A stretch of DNA of 44,487 nucleotides, from assembly GCF_028290785.1 (NCBI RefSeq), contig NZ_JAQGJD010000140.1:1-44487 (forward strand). The letters are read 5' to 3'. A program made the position numbers and the translations under genes. How positions within the stretch are numbered: the first letter of the stretch is position 1; the number at the start of each line of letters is the position of its first letter. This DNA comes from Tardiphaga sp. Lineage in GTDB: Bacteria; Pseudomonadota; Alphaproteobacteria; Rhizobiales; Xanthobacteraceae. This document shows positions 16,061 through 24,187 of this stretch, in pieces. The notes below the pieces were generated by a model. That model saw only the letters and a list, made by a program, of their open reading frames with translations, was not told the origin of the DNA and ran no database searches.

Positions 16061-17953
16061 ATGACGAAATCTGCGACCGCCCGGACCGCCAAATCCTCTC
16101 GCAAGCCCGCTCCGGCCAAGGCCACCGCCAGCAAGGCGGCGCGCAAATCGTCAACCAAGGCACCGTCGAAGCCGAAGCCGACCAAACTGCCGGAATGGAA
16201 TCTGGCCGATCTGTATTCGGCGATCGACGCCCCGGAGGTCGCCCGCGATCTGGACAGGATCGACGCCGACTGCGCGTCGTTCGAGGCGGACTACAAGGGC
16301 AAGCTCGCTGAGGAGACCGCAAAGCCCGGCGGCGGCGCCTGGCTCGCAGGCGCGGTGAAGCGCTATGAGGCGATCGACGACCTGGCCGGACGGCTCGGCT
16401 CCTATGCCGGGTTGATCCATGCCGGTGACAGCGTCGATCCGGCGATCTCGAAATTCTACGGCGACGTCTCCGAACGCATCACCGCTGCGTCGGTGCATCT
16501 GCTGTTCTTCGGCCTCGAACTGAACCGCGTCGATGACGCCGTGATTGAGCAGGCGATGCAGACGCCGGAGCTGGGTCACTACCGGCCATGGATCGAGGAC
16601 AGCCGCAAGGACAAGCCGTATCAGCTTGAGGACCGCGTCGAGCAACTGTTCCATGAGAAGTCGCAGACCGGCTATGGCGCCTTCAACCGGTTGTTCGACC
16701 AGACCATCTCCGGCCTGCGCTTCAAGGTCTCCGGCCGCGAACTGGCGATCGAGCCGACGCTGACCATGCTGCAGGATCGGCTGCCTGCGAAGCGCAAGGC
16801 GGCCGGGCAGGCGCTGGCGAAAACCTTCAAGGCCAACGAGCGCACCTTCGCGCTGATCACCAACACGCTGGCCAAGGATAAGGAAATCTCCGACCGCTGG
16901 CGCGGTTTCGAGGACGTCGCGGATTCCCGGCATCTCGCCAACCGGGTCGAGCGCGAGGTCGTCGATGCGTTGGTCGGCTCGGTGCGCGTAGCCTATCCGC
17001 GGCTGTCGCATCGCTACTACGCCTTGAAGGCGCGCTGGTTCGGCAAGAAGAAGCTGGCGCATTGGGACCGCAACGCGCCGCTGCCGTTCGCCGCCACCGG
17101 CAGCATTCCGTGGAGCGACGCGCAGGACATGGTGCTGACTGCCTACACCGCGTTCTCGCCGGAAATGTCCGATATCGCCAAGCGCTTCTTCACCGACCGC
17201 TGGATCGACGCCTCGGTACGGCCGGGCAAGGCGCCCGGCGCGTTCTCGCATCCGACCACCCCGTCGGCGCATCCCTATGTGCTGATGAACTACCAGGGCA
17301 AGCCGCGCGATGTGATGACGCTGGCCCACGAACTCGGCCACGGCGTGCACCAGGTCCTGGCCGCCAGGAACGGCGCGCTGATGGCGCCGACGCCGCTGAC
17401 CCTGGCAGAGACGGCCTCCGTGTTCGGCGAGATGCTGACTTTCAAGCGGCTGCTGTCGCAGACCAAGAATGCCAAGCAGCGCCAGGCGCTGCTGGCCGGC
17501 AAGGTCGAGGACATGATCAATACCGTGGTGCGGCAGATCGCGTTCTACTCCTTCGAGCGCGCCATCCACACCGAGCGCCGCAACGGCGAACTGACCGCCG
17601 AGCGGATCGGCGAGATCTGGATGAGCGTTCAGCAGGAGAGCCTCGGGCCGGCGATCGACATCAGGCCGGGCTACGAGAACTTCTGGATGTACATCCCGCA
17701 CTTCATCCATTCGCCGTTCTACGTCTACGCCTATGCATTCGGCGACTGCCTGGTGAACTCGCTTTATGCCGTATACGAAAACGCCCAGGAAGGCTTTGCG
17801 GAGCGCTACCTCGCGATGCTCGCCGCCGGCGGCACCAAGCACTATTCCGAACTGCTGATGCCGTTCGGGCTGGACGCCAAGGACCCGAAATTCTGGGACG
17901 GCGGACTGTCGGTGATCTCCGGGATGATCGATGAGCTGGAGGCGATGGGGTAG
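16061..17953 (+). CDS. pepF: M3 family oligoendopeptidase PepF
   Basis: A 630-residue zinc oligoendopeptidase of the M3 family (PepF clade), a cytoplasmic enzyme that cuts short peptides. The catalytic motif His-Glu-Leu-Gly-His is at 423-427 (His423, Glu424, His427) and the third zinc ligand is probably Glu450 in Leu-Ala-Glu-Thr-Ala-Ser. The first 45 residues are a Lys/Ala/Ser-rich extension not needed by the fold. The start is ATG 16061; GTG 16055 is possible. The enzyme follows the XRE pair on the same strand. The next feature, 40 bases past the stop, is the toxin-antitoxin promoter. Confidence 0.93.
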   Translation: MTKSATARTAKSSRKPAPAKATASKAARKSSTKAPSKPKPTKLPEWNLADLYSAIDAPEVARDLDRIDADCASFEADYKGKLAEETAKPGGGAWLAGAVKRYEAIDDLAGRLGSYAGLIHAGDSVDPAISKFYGDVSERITAASVHLLFFGLELNRVDDAVIEQAMQTPELGHYRPWIEDSRKDKPYQLEDRVEQLFHEKSQTGYGAFNRLFDQTISGLRFKVSGRELAIEPTLTMLQDRLPAKRKAAGQALAKTFKANERTFALITNTLAKDKEISDRWRGFEDVADSRHLANRVEREVVDALVGSVRVAYPRLSHRYYALKARWFGKKKLAHWDRNAPLPFAATGSIPWSDAQDMVLTAYTAFSPEMSDIAKRFFTDRWIDASVRPGKAPGAFSHPTTPSAHPYVLMNYQGKPRDVMTLAHELGHGVHQVLAARNGALMAPTPLTLAETASVFGEMLTFKRLLSQTKNAKQRQALLAGKVEDMINTVVRQIAFYSFERAIHTERRNGELTAERIGEIWMSVQQESLGPAIDIRPGYENFWMYIPHFIHSPFYVYAYAFGDCLVNSLYAVYENAQEGFAERYLAMLAAGGTKHYSELLMPFGLDAKDPKFWDGGLSVISGMIDELEAMG

Positions 17954-17970
17954 GATCTGTAATACATGCG

Positions 17971-17999
17971 TTGAACAGAAGAAAAAACCGTGTTATACA
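17971..17999 (+). promoter_or_regulatory. Promoter of the AbrB-Doc locus
   Basis: TTGAAC (17971-17976), a 17-base spacer and TATACA (17994-17999) form a good sigma-70-type promoter. The -10 box lies inside the palindrome TTATACAATTGTATAA, so any protein on the palindrome would block RNA polymerase. Expected transcription start is near 18006, about 45 bases before the antitoxin ATG. Confidence 0.6.
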
Positions 18000-18019
18000 A
18001 TTGTATAATGCGGTTTTTT
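17982..18019. promoter_or_regulatory. 38-base dyad covering the AbrB-Doc promoter -10 box (operator, possible terminator)
   Basis: The two 19-base halves read AAAAAACCG-TG-TTATACAA and TTGTATAA-TG-CGGTTTTTT. They are symmetric about 18000/18001 with only the two TG steps off-symmetry. The inner 16 bases (17993-18008) are a perfect palindrome. Autorepression by the antitoxin is the likely use. Read as plus-strand RNA, the two off-symmetry steps become G-U pairs and the hairpin ends in six U, so it could also end pepF transcripts. Confidence 0.6.
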
Positions 18020-18049
18020 GCGCGCATCGAATTTTCTGGGCATCTCGAC

Positions 18050-18280
18050 ATGACGATGAAAGTTGAAATCAAGAAAATCGGCAATTCCGACGGCTTGCTG
18101 TTGCCGAAGGAATTGATGCAGCGGCTCGACCTTAAGCGGGGACAGGAACTGCATGTGACGGAGTTGGCGGGTGGCGGCTTGCAGTTGATGCCTTACGATC
18201 CGGATTTCGAAGAGACGATGAAAATCGCGGACCAGACGATGGACCAATACCGGGACACGCTCGCAGCGCTGGCAAAATGA
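18050..18280 (+). CDS. AbrB/MazE-type antitoxin
   Basis: A 76-residue protein with a SpoVT/AbrB swapped-hairpin DNA-binding domain at about 1-48: Val-Glu-Ile-Lys-Lys-Ile-Gly-Asn-Ser-Asp-Gly-Leu-Leu-Leu-Pro-Lys-Glu, then Leu-Asp-Leu-Lys-Arg-Gly-Gln-Glu-Leu. The remaining 28 residues are acidic and helical (Asp-Phe-Glu-Glu-Thr-Met-Lys-Ile-Ala-Asp), as expected for a toxin-binding tail. I chose ATG 18050 (18056 is also possible) because upstream in-frame codons enter the promoter dyad. The doc gene starts 13 bases after the stop. It probably represses its own promoter through the dyad at 17982-18019. Confidence 0.87.
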   Translation: MTMKVEIKKIGNSDGLLLPKELMQRLDLKRGQELHVTELAGGGLQLMPYDPDFEETMKIADQTMDQYRDTLAALAK

Positions 18281-18292
18281 TCGGGGCGTCCC

Positions 18293-18682
18293 ATGGACGA
18301 GAGGGAGCCGCGCTGGATCACCTATGAGCAGGCGATTGCGATTCATAGCGCGCAGTTGCGGCGTTTCGGCGGTGCGCCTGGGTTGCGGGATGAAGGCATG
18401 CTGCGATCGGCGCTCGATCGCCCGATTAACAAATGGCAATACGAACAAGCTGAATTTGCCGAATTGGCAGCGGCCTATGCCTACGGGCTGGCAAAGAACC
18501 ATGCCTTTGTCGATGGCAACAAGCGCATCGCGTTTCTGAGCATGAGGGTGTTTTTGGTAAAGAACAGCATTCAGTTTGATCCCGACCCCGCGCAGGCAAC
18601 CTCCATCATCCTCTCCCTCGCAGCCGGTGAAGTCAGCGAGGAGAGCCTGACGCGCTGGATCCGGGATAACTGGCCGCAATGA
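18293..18682 (+). CDS. doc: Doc-type toxin (Fic fold, death-on-curing family)
   Basis: A 129-residue Fic/Doc protein. The Doc signature His-x-Phe-x-Asp-Gly-Asn-Lys-Arg is intact at 70-78 (His70 to Arg78), and the N-terminal part Trp-Ile-Thr-Tyr-Glu-Gln-Ala with Gly-Leu-Arg-Asp-Glu-Gly-Met-Leu-Arg-Ser-Ala-Leu is typical. P1 Doc phosphorylates elongation factor Tu and stops translation; the intact motif suggests the same activity here. The usual partner Phd is replaced by an AbrB-type antitoxin 13 bases upstream. Base composition is somewhat lower in GC than neighbouring genes, which fits acquisition as a module. Confidence 0.92.
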   Translation: MDEREPRWITYEQAIAIHSAQLRRFGGAPGLRDEGMLRSALDRPINKWQYEQAEFAELAAAYAYGLAKNHAFVDGNKRIAFLSMRVFLVKNSIQFDPDPAQATSIILSLAAGEVSEESLTRWIRDNWPQ

Positions 18683-18785
18683 TGCGCTGCGGTATGGCAA
18701 AGCCGTGCGTTGCCAGCCACCGCCGTTGCTCTCCCCCACCGATTGCGCTAATTCCAAGGCAACAATTGGTTCCGGGAGACTCTCG

Positions 18786-18938
18786 ATGTCAGATCATAGC
18801 GAAACCGCCTACACCACCGCCGACGGCAACGACTATCCGGCCCACGAACAGACCTATGAAGGCTTCATCGCCCTGGTGAAGTACGGCACCATCGGCGTCG
18901 TCGCCATCGTTGCCCTGATGGGCATTTTCCTGACCTGA
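18786..18938 (+). CDS. aa3-type cytochrome c oxidase subunit IV
   Basis: A 50-residue protein of the bacterial aa3-type cytochrome oxidase subunit IV family: a hydrophilic N-terminus, His20 and Thr-Tyr-Glu-Gly-Phe at 23-27, then one membrane helix at about 31-49. It associates peripherally with the proton-pumping oxidase in the inner membrane. A GGAG site precedes the ATG. The other oxidase subunits are not nearby. Placement directly upstream of the transhydrogenase genes, 78 bases from pntAA, is a common alphaproteobacterial arrangement. Confidence 0.88.
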   Translation: MSDHSETAYTTADGNDYPAHEQTYEGFIALVKYGTIGVVAIVALMGIFLT

Positions 18939-19016
18939 TCCATCGCTGGTTGCGTCGCGTGAGCGGCGCCGTCGTCTGATTTGCTCACGCGCGCGCGCTG
19001 CGCCGCCGGAGGCCCT

Positions 19017-20147
19017 ATGAAGATTGCCGTCGCCAAGGAAATCGATCCATCCGAGCCGCGCGTGGCGATTTCGCCCGACACGGTGAAGAAGTTCAAGGCG
19101 CTGGGCGTCGATGTCGCCATCGAGCCGGGCGCCGGTATCAAGTCCGGCATGCCGGATTCGGAATTCACCGCGGTCGGCGCCACCATCGACGCCGATGCGG
19201 TCAAGGACGCCGACATCGTCATCAAGGTGAAGCGCCCCGAAGCCTCCGAGTTGGCGAACTACAAGCGCGGCGCGCTGGTGATCGCGATCATGGACCCCTA
19301 TGGCAACGACGTCGCGCTGAAGGCGATGGCCGATGCCGGCGTGTCCGCCTTCGCGATGGAACTGATGCCGCGCATCACCCGCGCCCAGGTGATGGACGTG
19401 CTGTCGTCGCAGGCCAATCTGGCCGGCTATCGCGCCGTGATCGAGGCCGCCGAATCGTTCGGCCGAGCGTTCCCGATGATGATGACCGCCGCCGGCACCA
19501 TTCCTGCCGCAAAGGTGTTCGTGATGGGCGTCGGCGTTGCCGGCCTGCAGGCGATCGCCACCGCGCGCCGGCTCGGCGCTGTGGTCACCGCCACCGACGT
19601 GCGCCCCGCGACGAAAGAACAGGTCGAGTCGCTCGGTGCCAAATTCCTCGCGGTTGAAGATGACGAGTTCAAGAACGCGCAGACCGCCGGCGGCTACGCC
19701 AAGGAAATGTCGAAGGAATACCAGGCCAAGCAGGCCGCGCTGACCGCCGAGCACATCAAGAAGCAGGACATCATCATCACCACCGCGCTGATCCCGGGCC
19801 GGCCCGCGCCGCGCCTGGTCACCGCCGAGATGGTAGCGTCGATGAAGCCCGGTTCGGTGCTAGTCGATCTCGCGGTCGAGCGCGGCGGCAACATCGAGGG
19901 CGCCCGCGCCGGCGAGGTCGCCGATATCAACGGCATCAAGATCGTCGGCTATACCAACGTCGCCGGCCGCGTCGCGGCTTCGGCGTCGAGCCTGTATGCG
20001 CGAAACCTGTTCTCCTTCATCGAGACGCTGGTCGACAAATCGACCAAGGCGCTCGCGGTGAACTGGGACGACGATCTGGTCAAGGCCACGGTCCTGACCC
20101 GCGACGGCGCCGTGATTCATCCCAATTTCCAGCCGAAGACTGCGTAA
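19017..20147 (+). CDS. pntAA: NAD(P) transhydrogenase subunit alpha, part 1
   Basis: A 376-residue soluble NAD(H)-binding domain (dI) of the proton-translocating transhydrogenase, which uses the proton gradient to reduce NADP+ with NADH. It begins Met-Lys-Ile-Ala-Val-Ala-Lys-Glu and has the alanine dehydrogenase/PNT N-domain, then a Rossmann site [11 protein letters not shown] near 175. The mobile-loop region Tyr-Ala-Lys-Glu-Met-Ser-Lys-Glu-Tyr and the Gly-Arg-Pro-Ala-Pro-Arg-Leu-Val motif are present. GGAGG lies 6 bases before the ATG. In this lineage the alpha subunit is split; the membrane part is encoded next, 11 bases downstream. Confidence 0.96.
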   Translation: MKIAVAKEIDPSEPRVAISPDTVKKFKALGVDVAIEPGAGIKSGMPDSEFTAVGATIDADAVKDADIVIKVKRPEASELANYKRGALVIAIMDPYGNDVALKAMADAGVSAFAMELMPRITRAQVMDVLSSQANLAGYRAVIEAAESFGRAFPMMMTAAGTIPAAKVFVMGVGVAGLQAIATARRLGAVVTATDVRPATKEQVESLGAKFLAVEDDEFKNAQTAGGYAKEMSKEYQAKQAALTAEHIKKQDIIITTALIPGRPAPRLVTAEMVASMKPGSVLVDLAVERGGNIEGARAGEVADINGIKIVGYTNVAGRVAASASSLYARNLFSFIETLVDKSTKALAVNWDDDLVKATVLTRDGAVIHPNFQPKTA

Positions 20148-20158
20148 GGACAATCGCA

Positions 20159-20473
20159 ATGGATCATGCCTCGCTGGTCAGCCCGTTCGTATTTCAGCTC
20201 TCGATTTTCGTGCTCGCCGTGTTTGTCGGCTACTTCGTGGTGTGGTCGGTCACCCCCGCGCTGCATACGCCGCTGATGTCGGTGACCAATGCAATCTCCT
20301 CGGTGATCGTGGTCGGCGCCTTGCTGGCCGTCGGCGTCAACATGGTCGGCAGCGGCGGCGTCTGGGCGCGGCTGTTCGGCTTCGTCGCGCTGATCTTCGC
20401 ATGCGTCAATATTTTTGGTGGGTTCCTGGTCACGCAGCGCATGCTGGCGATGTACCAGAAGAAAAAGAAGTAA
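20159..20473 (+). CDS. pntAB: NAD(P) transhydrogenase subunit alpha, part 2
   Basis: A 104-residue membrane subunit with three hydrophobic helices (about 10-32, 42-62 and 68-92) and a Lys-rich C-terminus. It supplies the alpha-subunit part of the membrane domain (dII) through which protons pass. It starts 11 bases after pntAA and is followed by pntB after 10 bases, so the three are one operon. Confidence 0.95.
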   Translation: MDHASLVSPFVFQLSIFVLAVFVGYFVVWSVTPALHTPLMSVTNAISSVIVVGALLAVGVNMVGSGGVWARLFGFVALIFACVNIFGGFLVTQRMLAMYQKKKK

Positions 20474-20483
20474 GGGCCGCACG

Positions 20484-21887
20484 ATGAACGCCAATCTCGC
20501 TGCAGTCCTGTATCTCGTTGCAGGCGTCCTGTTCATCCTGTCGCTGCGCGGGCTGTCCAGCCCGGCCTCCAGCCGCCAGGGCAATTTTCTCGGCATGGCC
20601 GGCATGGTCATCGCGGTGGTCACGACGCTGGCGGCGCATCCGCCGGCCGACGCGCTGGGCTGGGTACTGGTGATTCTCGGCATCGCCATCGGCGGCGGCG
20701 TCGGCGCGGTAATCGCCCGTCGCGTGCCGATGACCTCGATGCCGGAACTGGTCGCGGCCTTCCACTCGCTGGTCGGCATGGCCGCGGTGCTGGTCGCCGC
20801 GGGCGCGTTCTACGCGCCGGACGCCTTCGGCATCGTCGATCCCGTCACCAAGAAAATCGTCGGCGCCAGCCTGGTCGAAATGTCGCTCGGCGTCGCCATC
20901 GGCGCGCTGACCTTCACCGGCTCGGTGATCGCCTTCGCCAAACTGTCCGGCCGCATGAGCGGTTCGCCGATCATCCTGCCGTTCCGCCACATCATCAACA
21001 TCGTGCTGGCGATCCTGCTCGTCGTGTTCATCGTCGGCCTGGTCAAGACCGGCAGCGCGCTCGACTTCTGGCTGATCGTGATCATCGCGCTCGCGCTCGG
21101 CGCCCTACTGATCATCCCGATCGGCGGCGCCGACATGCCGGTCGTGATCTCGATGCTGAACTCGTATTCGGGTTGGGCGGCGGCGGGCATTGGCTTCACG
21201 CTCGGCAACTCCGCGCTGATCATCACCGGTGCGCTGGTCGGCTCATCGGGCGCGATCCTGTCCTACATCATGTGCCTCGCCATGAACCGCTCGTTCATCT
21301 CGGTGATCCTCGGCGGCTTCGGCGGCGAGACCGCCGCGGCGGGCGGCGGCACCGGCGAGGTGCGTCCGGTCAAGCTCGGCTCGGCCGACGACGCGGCCTT
21401 CATCATGAAGAACGCGCAGAAGGTGATCATCGTGCCCGGCTACGGCATGGCGGTGGCGCAGGCCCAGCACGCACTGCGCGAGCTGGCCGACCAGCTCAAG
21501 AAGGAAGGCGTCGAGGTCAAGTACGCCATCCATCCGGTGGCAGGCCGCATGCCCGGCCACATGAACGTACTGCTGGCCGAAGCCAACGTCCCCTACGACG
21601 AGGTATTCGAGCTCGAGGACATCAACTCCGAATTCGCCCAAGCCGACGTCGCCTTCGTGATCGGGGCCAACGACGTGACCAACCCGGCCGCCGAGGACGA
21701 CAAGACCTCGCCGATCTACGGCATGCCGGTGCTGCAGGTCTGGAAGGCCGGCACGGTGATGTTCATCAAGCGCTCGCTGGCCTCGGGCTATGCCGGCATC
21801 GACAATCCGTTGTTCTATCGCGACAACACCATGATGCTGCTCGGGGACGCCAAGAAGATGACCGAGAACATCGTCAAGTCGCTGTGA
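20484..21887 (+). CDS. pntB: NAD(P) transhydrogenase subunit beta
   Basis: A 467-residue subunit with an N-terminal membrane domain of about eight to nine helices (to about residue 265) and a C-terminal NADP(H)-binding domain (dIII) from about 300. The dIII marks are Val-Pro-Gly-Tyr-Gly-Met-Ala-Val-Ala-Gln-Ala-Gln, His-Pro-Val-Ala-Gly-Arg-Met-Pro-Gly-His-Met-Asn, Gly-Ala-Asn-Asp-Val-Thr-Asn-Pro-Ala and Tyr-Ala-Gly-Ile-Asp-Asn-Pro-Leu-Phe. Together with PntAA and PntAB it forms the energy-linked transhydrogenase that supplies NADPH. A palindromic repeat and a terminator follow. Confidence 0.96.
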   Translation: MNANLAAVLYLVAGVLFILSLRGLSSPASSRQGNFLGMAGMVIAVVTTLAAHPPADALGWVLVILGIAIGGGVGAVIARRVPMTSMPELVAAFHSLVGMAAVLVAAGAFYAPDAFGIVDPVTKKIVGASLVEMSLGVAIGALTFTGSVIAFAKLSGRMSGSPIILPFRHIINIVLAILLVVFIVGLVKTGSALDFWLIVIIALALGALLIIPIGGADMPVVISMLNSYSGWAAAGIGFTLGNSALIITGALVGSSGAILSYIMCLAMNRSFISVILGGFGGETAAAGGGTGEVRPVKLGSADDAAFIMKNAQKVIIVPGYGMAVAQAQHALRELADQLKKEGVEVKYAIHPVAGRMPGHMNVLLAEANVPYDEVFELEDINSEFAQADVAFVIGANDVTNPAAEDDKTSPIYGMPVLQVWKAGTVMFIKRSLASGYAGIDNPLFYRDNTMMLLGDAKKMTENIVKSL

Positions 21888-21892
21888 TCCTT

Positions 21893-21992
21893 CGTAGGGT
21901 GGGTTAGCGCGAAGCGCGTAACCCACCGGCAGAGACCGACCGCAACGACGGATCGGTGGGTTACGGCGCGAGGGCGCCTAACCCACCCTACG
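21893..21992. repeat. Palindromic repeat, GTAGGGTGGGTTA type (family E)
   Basis: A 100-base inverted repeat. The left arm starts CGTAGGGTGGGTTAGCGCGA and the right arm ends GCCTAACCCACCCTACG, with inner arms CGTAACCCACC and GGTGGGTTACG. It starts 5 bases after the pntB stop and sits before the terminator at 22001. Only one copy is seen in this window. Confidence 0.85.
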
Positions 21993-22000
21993 GCTTCCAT

Positions 22001-22035
22001 AAAAAACGCTCGGCTCTAAAGCCGGGCGTTTTTTT
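22001..22035. terminator. Bidirectional terminator between pntB and the VOC gene
   Basis: An A-run, stem ACGCTCGGCT / AGCCGGGCGT with loop CTAA and one G-U pair, then seven T (22029-22035). It reads as a rho-independent terminator for pntB on the plus strand and, using the A-run at 22001-22006, for the gene ending at 22041 on the minus strand. Confidence 0.85.
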
Positions 22036-22040
22036 GCGGC

Positions 22041-22430
22041 CTACGCCACGACCTCTTTCGGCGGCCGGTACAGCGCGCACAGCTTGTTGCCGTCGGGATC
22101 GCGCAGATAGGCCAGATAGAGCTTCAGTCCTCCTTCGCGAATGCCCGGCGGCTCTTCGCAGGTGGTCGCCCCGTTGGCGAGGCCGGTGGCGTGCCAGGCG
22201 TCGGCCGCTTCTTGCGATGGCGCGGCGAAGCCGATGGTGCCGCCGTTAGCCGGGGTGGCGGGCTCGCCATTGATCGGCTTCGACACCGAAAAGGTGCCGG
22301 TCTTGGTGCGATAGAACACCCGGTGGCGATCGACCGCGCCGGGCGCGACGCCGAGCGTGCCGAGCAGCTTGTCGTAGAACGACTTCGCTGCGTCGAGGTC
22401 GTTGGTGCCGATCATGACATGTGAAAACAT
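22041..22430 (-). CDS. VOC (glyoxalase/bleomycin-resistance fold) family protein
   Basis: A 129-residue VOC-superfamily protein. It begins Met-Phe-Ser-His-Val-Met-Ile-Gly-Thr-Asn-Asp-Leu-Asp-Ala-Ala, with the usual Ser-Phe-Tyr-Asp-Lys-Leu-Leu, Gly-Phe-Ala-Ala-Pro-Ser-Gln-Glu-Ala-Ala-Asp-Ala-Trp-His, and the C-terminal Leu-Arg-Asp-Pro-Asp-Gly-Asn-Lys-Leu. His4 is a candidate metal ligand, but the usual Glu after Asn-Lys-Leu is Cys-Ala-Leu here, so metal binding is uncertain. The substrate is unknown. The start at 22430 has AGGAAG upstream. It is divergent from the antiporter gene. Confidence 0.85.
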   Translation of the reverse strand: MFSHVMIGTNDLDAAKSFYDKLLGTLGVAPGAVDRHRVFYRTKTGTFSVSKPINGEPATPANGGTIGFAAPSQEAADAWHATGLANGATTCEEPPGIREGGLKLYLAYLRDPDGNKLCALYRPPKEVVA

Positions 22431-22618
22431 CTCGCTTCCTCTTCCATTTTCTTGCAATCTCACCTTGGGGTGATCCCCGTAACTATACGCACCGTGCGCC
22501 GGTTGGCGACCCGCATGTCGCAGCCGCGCAACCGATCGCGCGGGCCGGCGTTGTTCCCCAGCGCGGCCGCTTCCGGACCGCACGTTCCCTCAGACACCTG
22601 CTTCAGGACACCTGCTCG

Positions 22619-23710
22619 ATGTCAGCCCAGCGCGTGCCCAAATCGTCGTGGATCTTTCCCGCGCTGGCCGTCGTTTTTGTCGCAGCCAGCGCCGGACTCG
22701 GTCTCTCCTTCTCGCCGTCCGCGTTCGGAATGGTGTTTGCAGCGGTGCTGCTTGTCATTCTGTTCGGTACGGTATTCGCCGCGGTCCACCACGCCGAGGT
22801 GATTGCGCACGAGATCGGCGAGCCCTACGGCACGTTGCTGCTGACGCTGTCGGTGATCGTCATCGAGGTCGCCGTCATCGCCACCATCATGCTGGGCGAC
22901 AAATCGGCGCCGACGCTGGCGCGCGACACGGTGTTCGCCGTTGTGATGATCGTCTGCAACGGCCTGGTCGGGCTGTGCATCCTGGCCGGGGGGCTGCGAT
23001 ATACCGAGCAGGAGTTTCAGGTCTCGGGGTCGAAGGTCTATCTCAGTGTCCTGATCGTGCTGTCGACGATCTCGCTGATTCTGCCGAACTACACGCTGAC
23101 CACGCCGGGGCCGCTGTTTTCCACGCTTCAACTCGCCTTCGTCAGCGTGGTCACGCTGATCCTGTATGGCCTGTTTCTCTACACGCAGACGGTGCTGCAC
23201 CGGGATTACTTCATCACGGGCGACGGTGAAAACGATGGCGAAAGCCACGCCACCGGGGGCGCCCTTGCGATCAACGCTGTGCTGCTGGCGATCTCATTGA
23301 TCGCGGTGGTGCTGCTGGCGAAATCGTTCTCGGTGGTGGTGGATGCCGGTGCCGCCGCGATCGGCGCGCCGCCGGCTTTCTCCGGCATCGTGGTGGCCTT
23401 GCTGGTGCTGTTGCCTGAAAGCGTGGCGGCGATCTCCGCTGCGCGCCACAACCAGTTGCAGAAGAGCATCAACCTGTCGTTGGGATCGGCGCTGGCCACC
23501 ATCAGCCTGACGATCCCGGCGGTGGCACTCGCGGCCTGGCTGCTGGACAAGCCGCTGGTTCTCGGGTTGCCGCCGCGCGAAATGGTGCTGATGGCGATGA
23601 CCTTCATCGTCAGCATGCTGACCTTCGCCACGGGCGTCACGAACATCTTGTCCGGGATGGTGCACATCCTGATCTTTGCTGTATTCCTCCTGATGGTATT
23701 TGTGCCGTAA
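22619..23710 (+). CDS. ChaA-like calcium/sodium:proton antiporter
   Basis: A 363-residue CaCA-superfamily cation/proton exchanger with about eleven membrane helices. The two inverted family repeats are visible: His-His-Ala-Glu-Val-Ile-Ala-His-Glu-Ile-Gly-Glu-Pro-Tyr-Gly near 60 and Leu-Leu-Pro-Glu-Ser-Val-Ala-Ala-Ile-Ser-Ala-Ala-Arg-His-Asn near 250, both carrying the acidic residue expected to bind the cation. The length and an Asp/Glu-rich loop (Thr-Gly-Asp-Gly-Glu-Asn-Asp-Gly-Glu) at about 200 match ChaA proteins, which export Na+, K+ or Ca2+ at alkaline pH. AGGA precedes the ATG by about 12 bases. The cupin gene follows 21 bases later. Confidence 0.87.
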   Translation: MSAQRVPKSSWIFPALAVVFVAASAGLGLSFSPSAFGMVFAAVLLVILFGTVFAAVHHAEVIAHEIGEPYGTLLLTLSVIVIEVAVIATIMLGDKSAPTLARDTVFAVVMIVCNGLVGLCILAGGLRYTEQEFQVSGSKVYLSVLIVLSTISLILPNYTLTTPGPLFSTLQLAFVSVVTLILYGLFLYTQTVLHRDYFITGDGENDGESHATGGALAINAVLLAISLIAVVLLAKSFSVVVDAGAAAIGAPPAFSGIVVALLVLLPESVAAISAARHNQLQKSINLSLGSALATISLTIPAVALAAWLLDKPLVLGLPPREMVLMAMTFIVSMLTFATGVTNILSGMVHILIFAVFLLMVFVP

Positions 23711-23731
23711 CGGATCGAAGGACCAGAGACG

Positions 23732-24019
23732 ATGCTCGCCGCCCAATCAGACGTCCAGCAGGACACCGCCGAAGTTCGCGTCACCGAATGGCGCCTCGCG
23801 CCCGGCGCGGCCACCGGCCACCACACCCATGGCATGGATTACGTGATCGTGCCGATCACCACGAGCGTGATGACCATCGTGGCGCCGGACGGCACCCGCT
23901 CGCAGGCGCCGATCACCACGGGGAAATCCTATTTCCGCAAGGCCGGCGTCGAGCACGACGTGCTCAACGAGACCGACCAGGAAATCGTGTTCCTCGAAGT
24001 CGAAGTGAAGAAGGCCTGA
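23732..24019 (+). CDS. Small cupin domain protein
   Basis: A 95-residue single-domain cupin. The first motif Gly-His-His-Thr-His-Gly-Met-Asp-Tyr (His30, His31, His33) and the second Ala-Gly-Val-Glu-His-Asp-Val (His75) could form the metal site. Substrate unknown. It lies 21 bases after the antiporter stop and is probably cotranscribed. Confidence 0.85.
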   Translation: MLAAQSDVQQDTAEVRVTEWRLAPGAATGHHTHGMDYVIVPITTSVMTIVAPDGTRSQAPITTGKSYFRKAGVEHDVLNETDQEIVFLEVEVKKA

Positions 24020-24061
24020 GCCTCGCGGCGCGTACGACCGAGCCCCACTATTTTATGGCGA

Positions 24062-24082
24062 ACGGCCGCATCAAGCGGCCGT
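24062..24082 (+). terminator. Hairpin after the cupin gene, weak terminator candidate
   Basis: ACGGCCGC, ATCAA, GCGGCCGT is a perfect 8-base stem with a 5-base loop, 42 bases after the stop. It lacks a T-run, so intrinsic termination is doubtful. Confidence 0.35.
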
Positions 24083-24187
24083 GAAACAAATCAGCGCGAC
24101 GGGTAGGCGATTGCCTCCGATCCGTCGTGATTGATCCCTGAATCAGCCTCAAAGTTCCCGCATCACACGGTGGGGAGAGGCCGGTTC

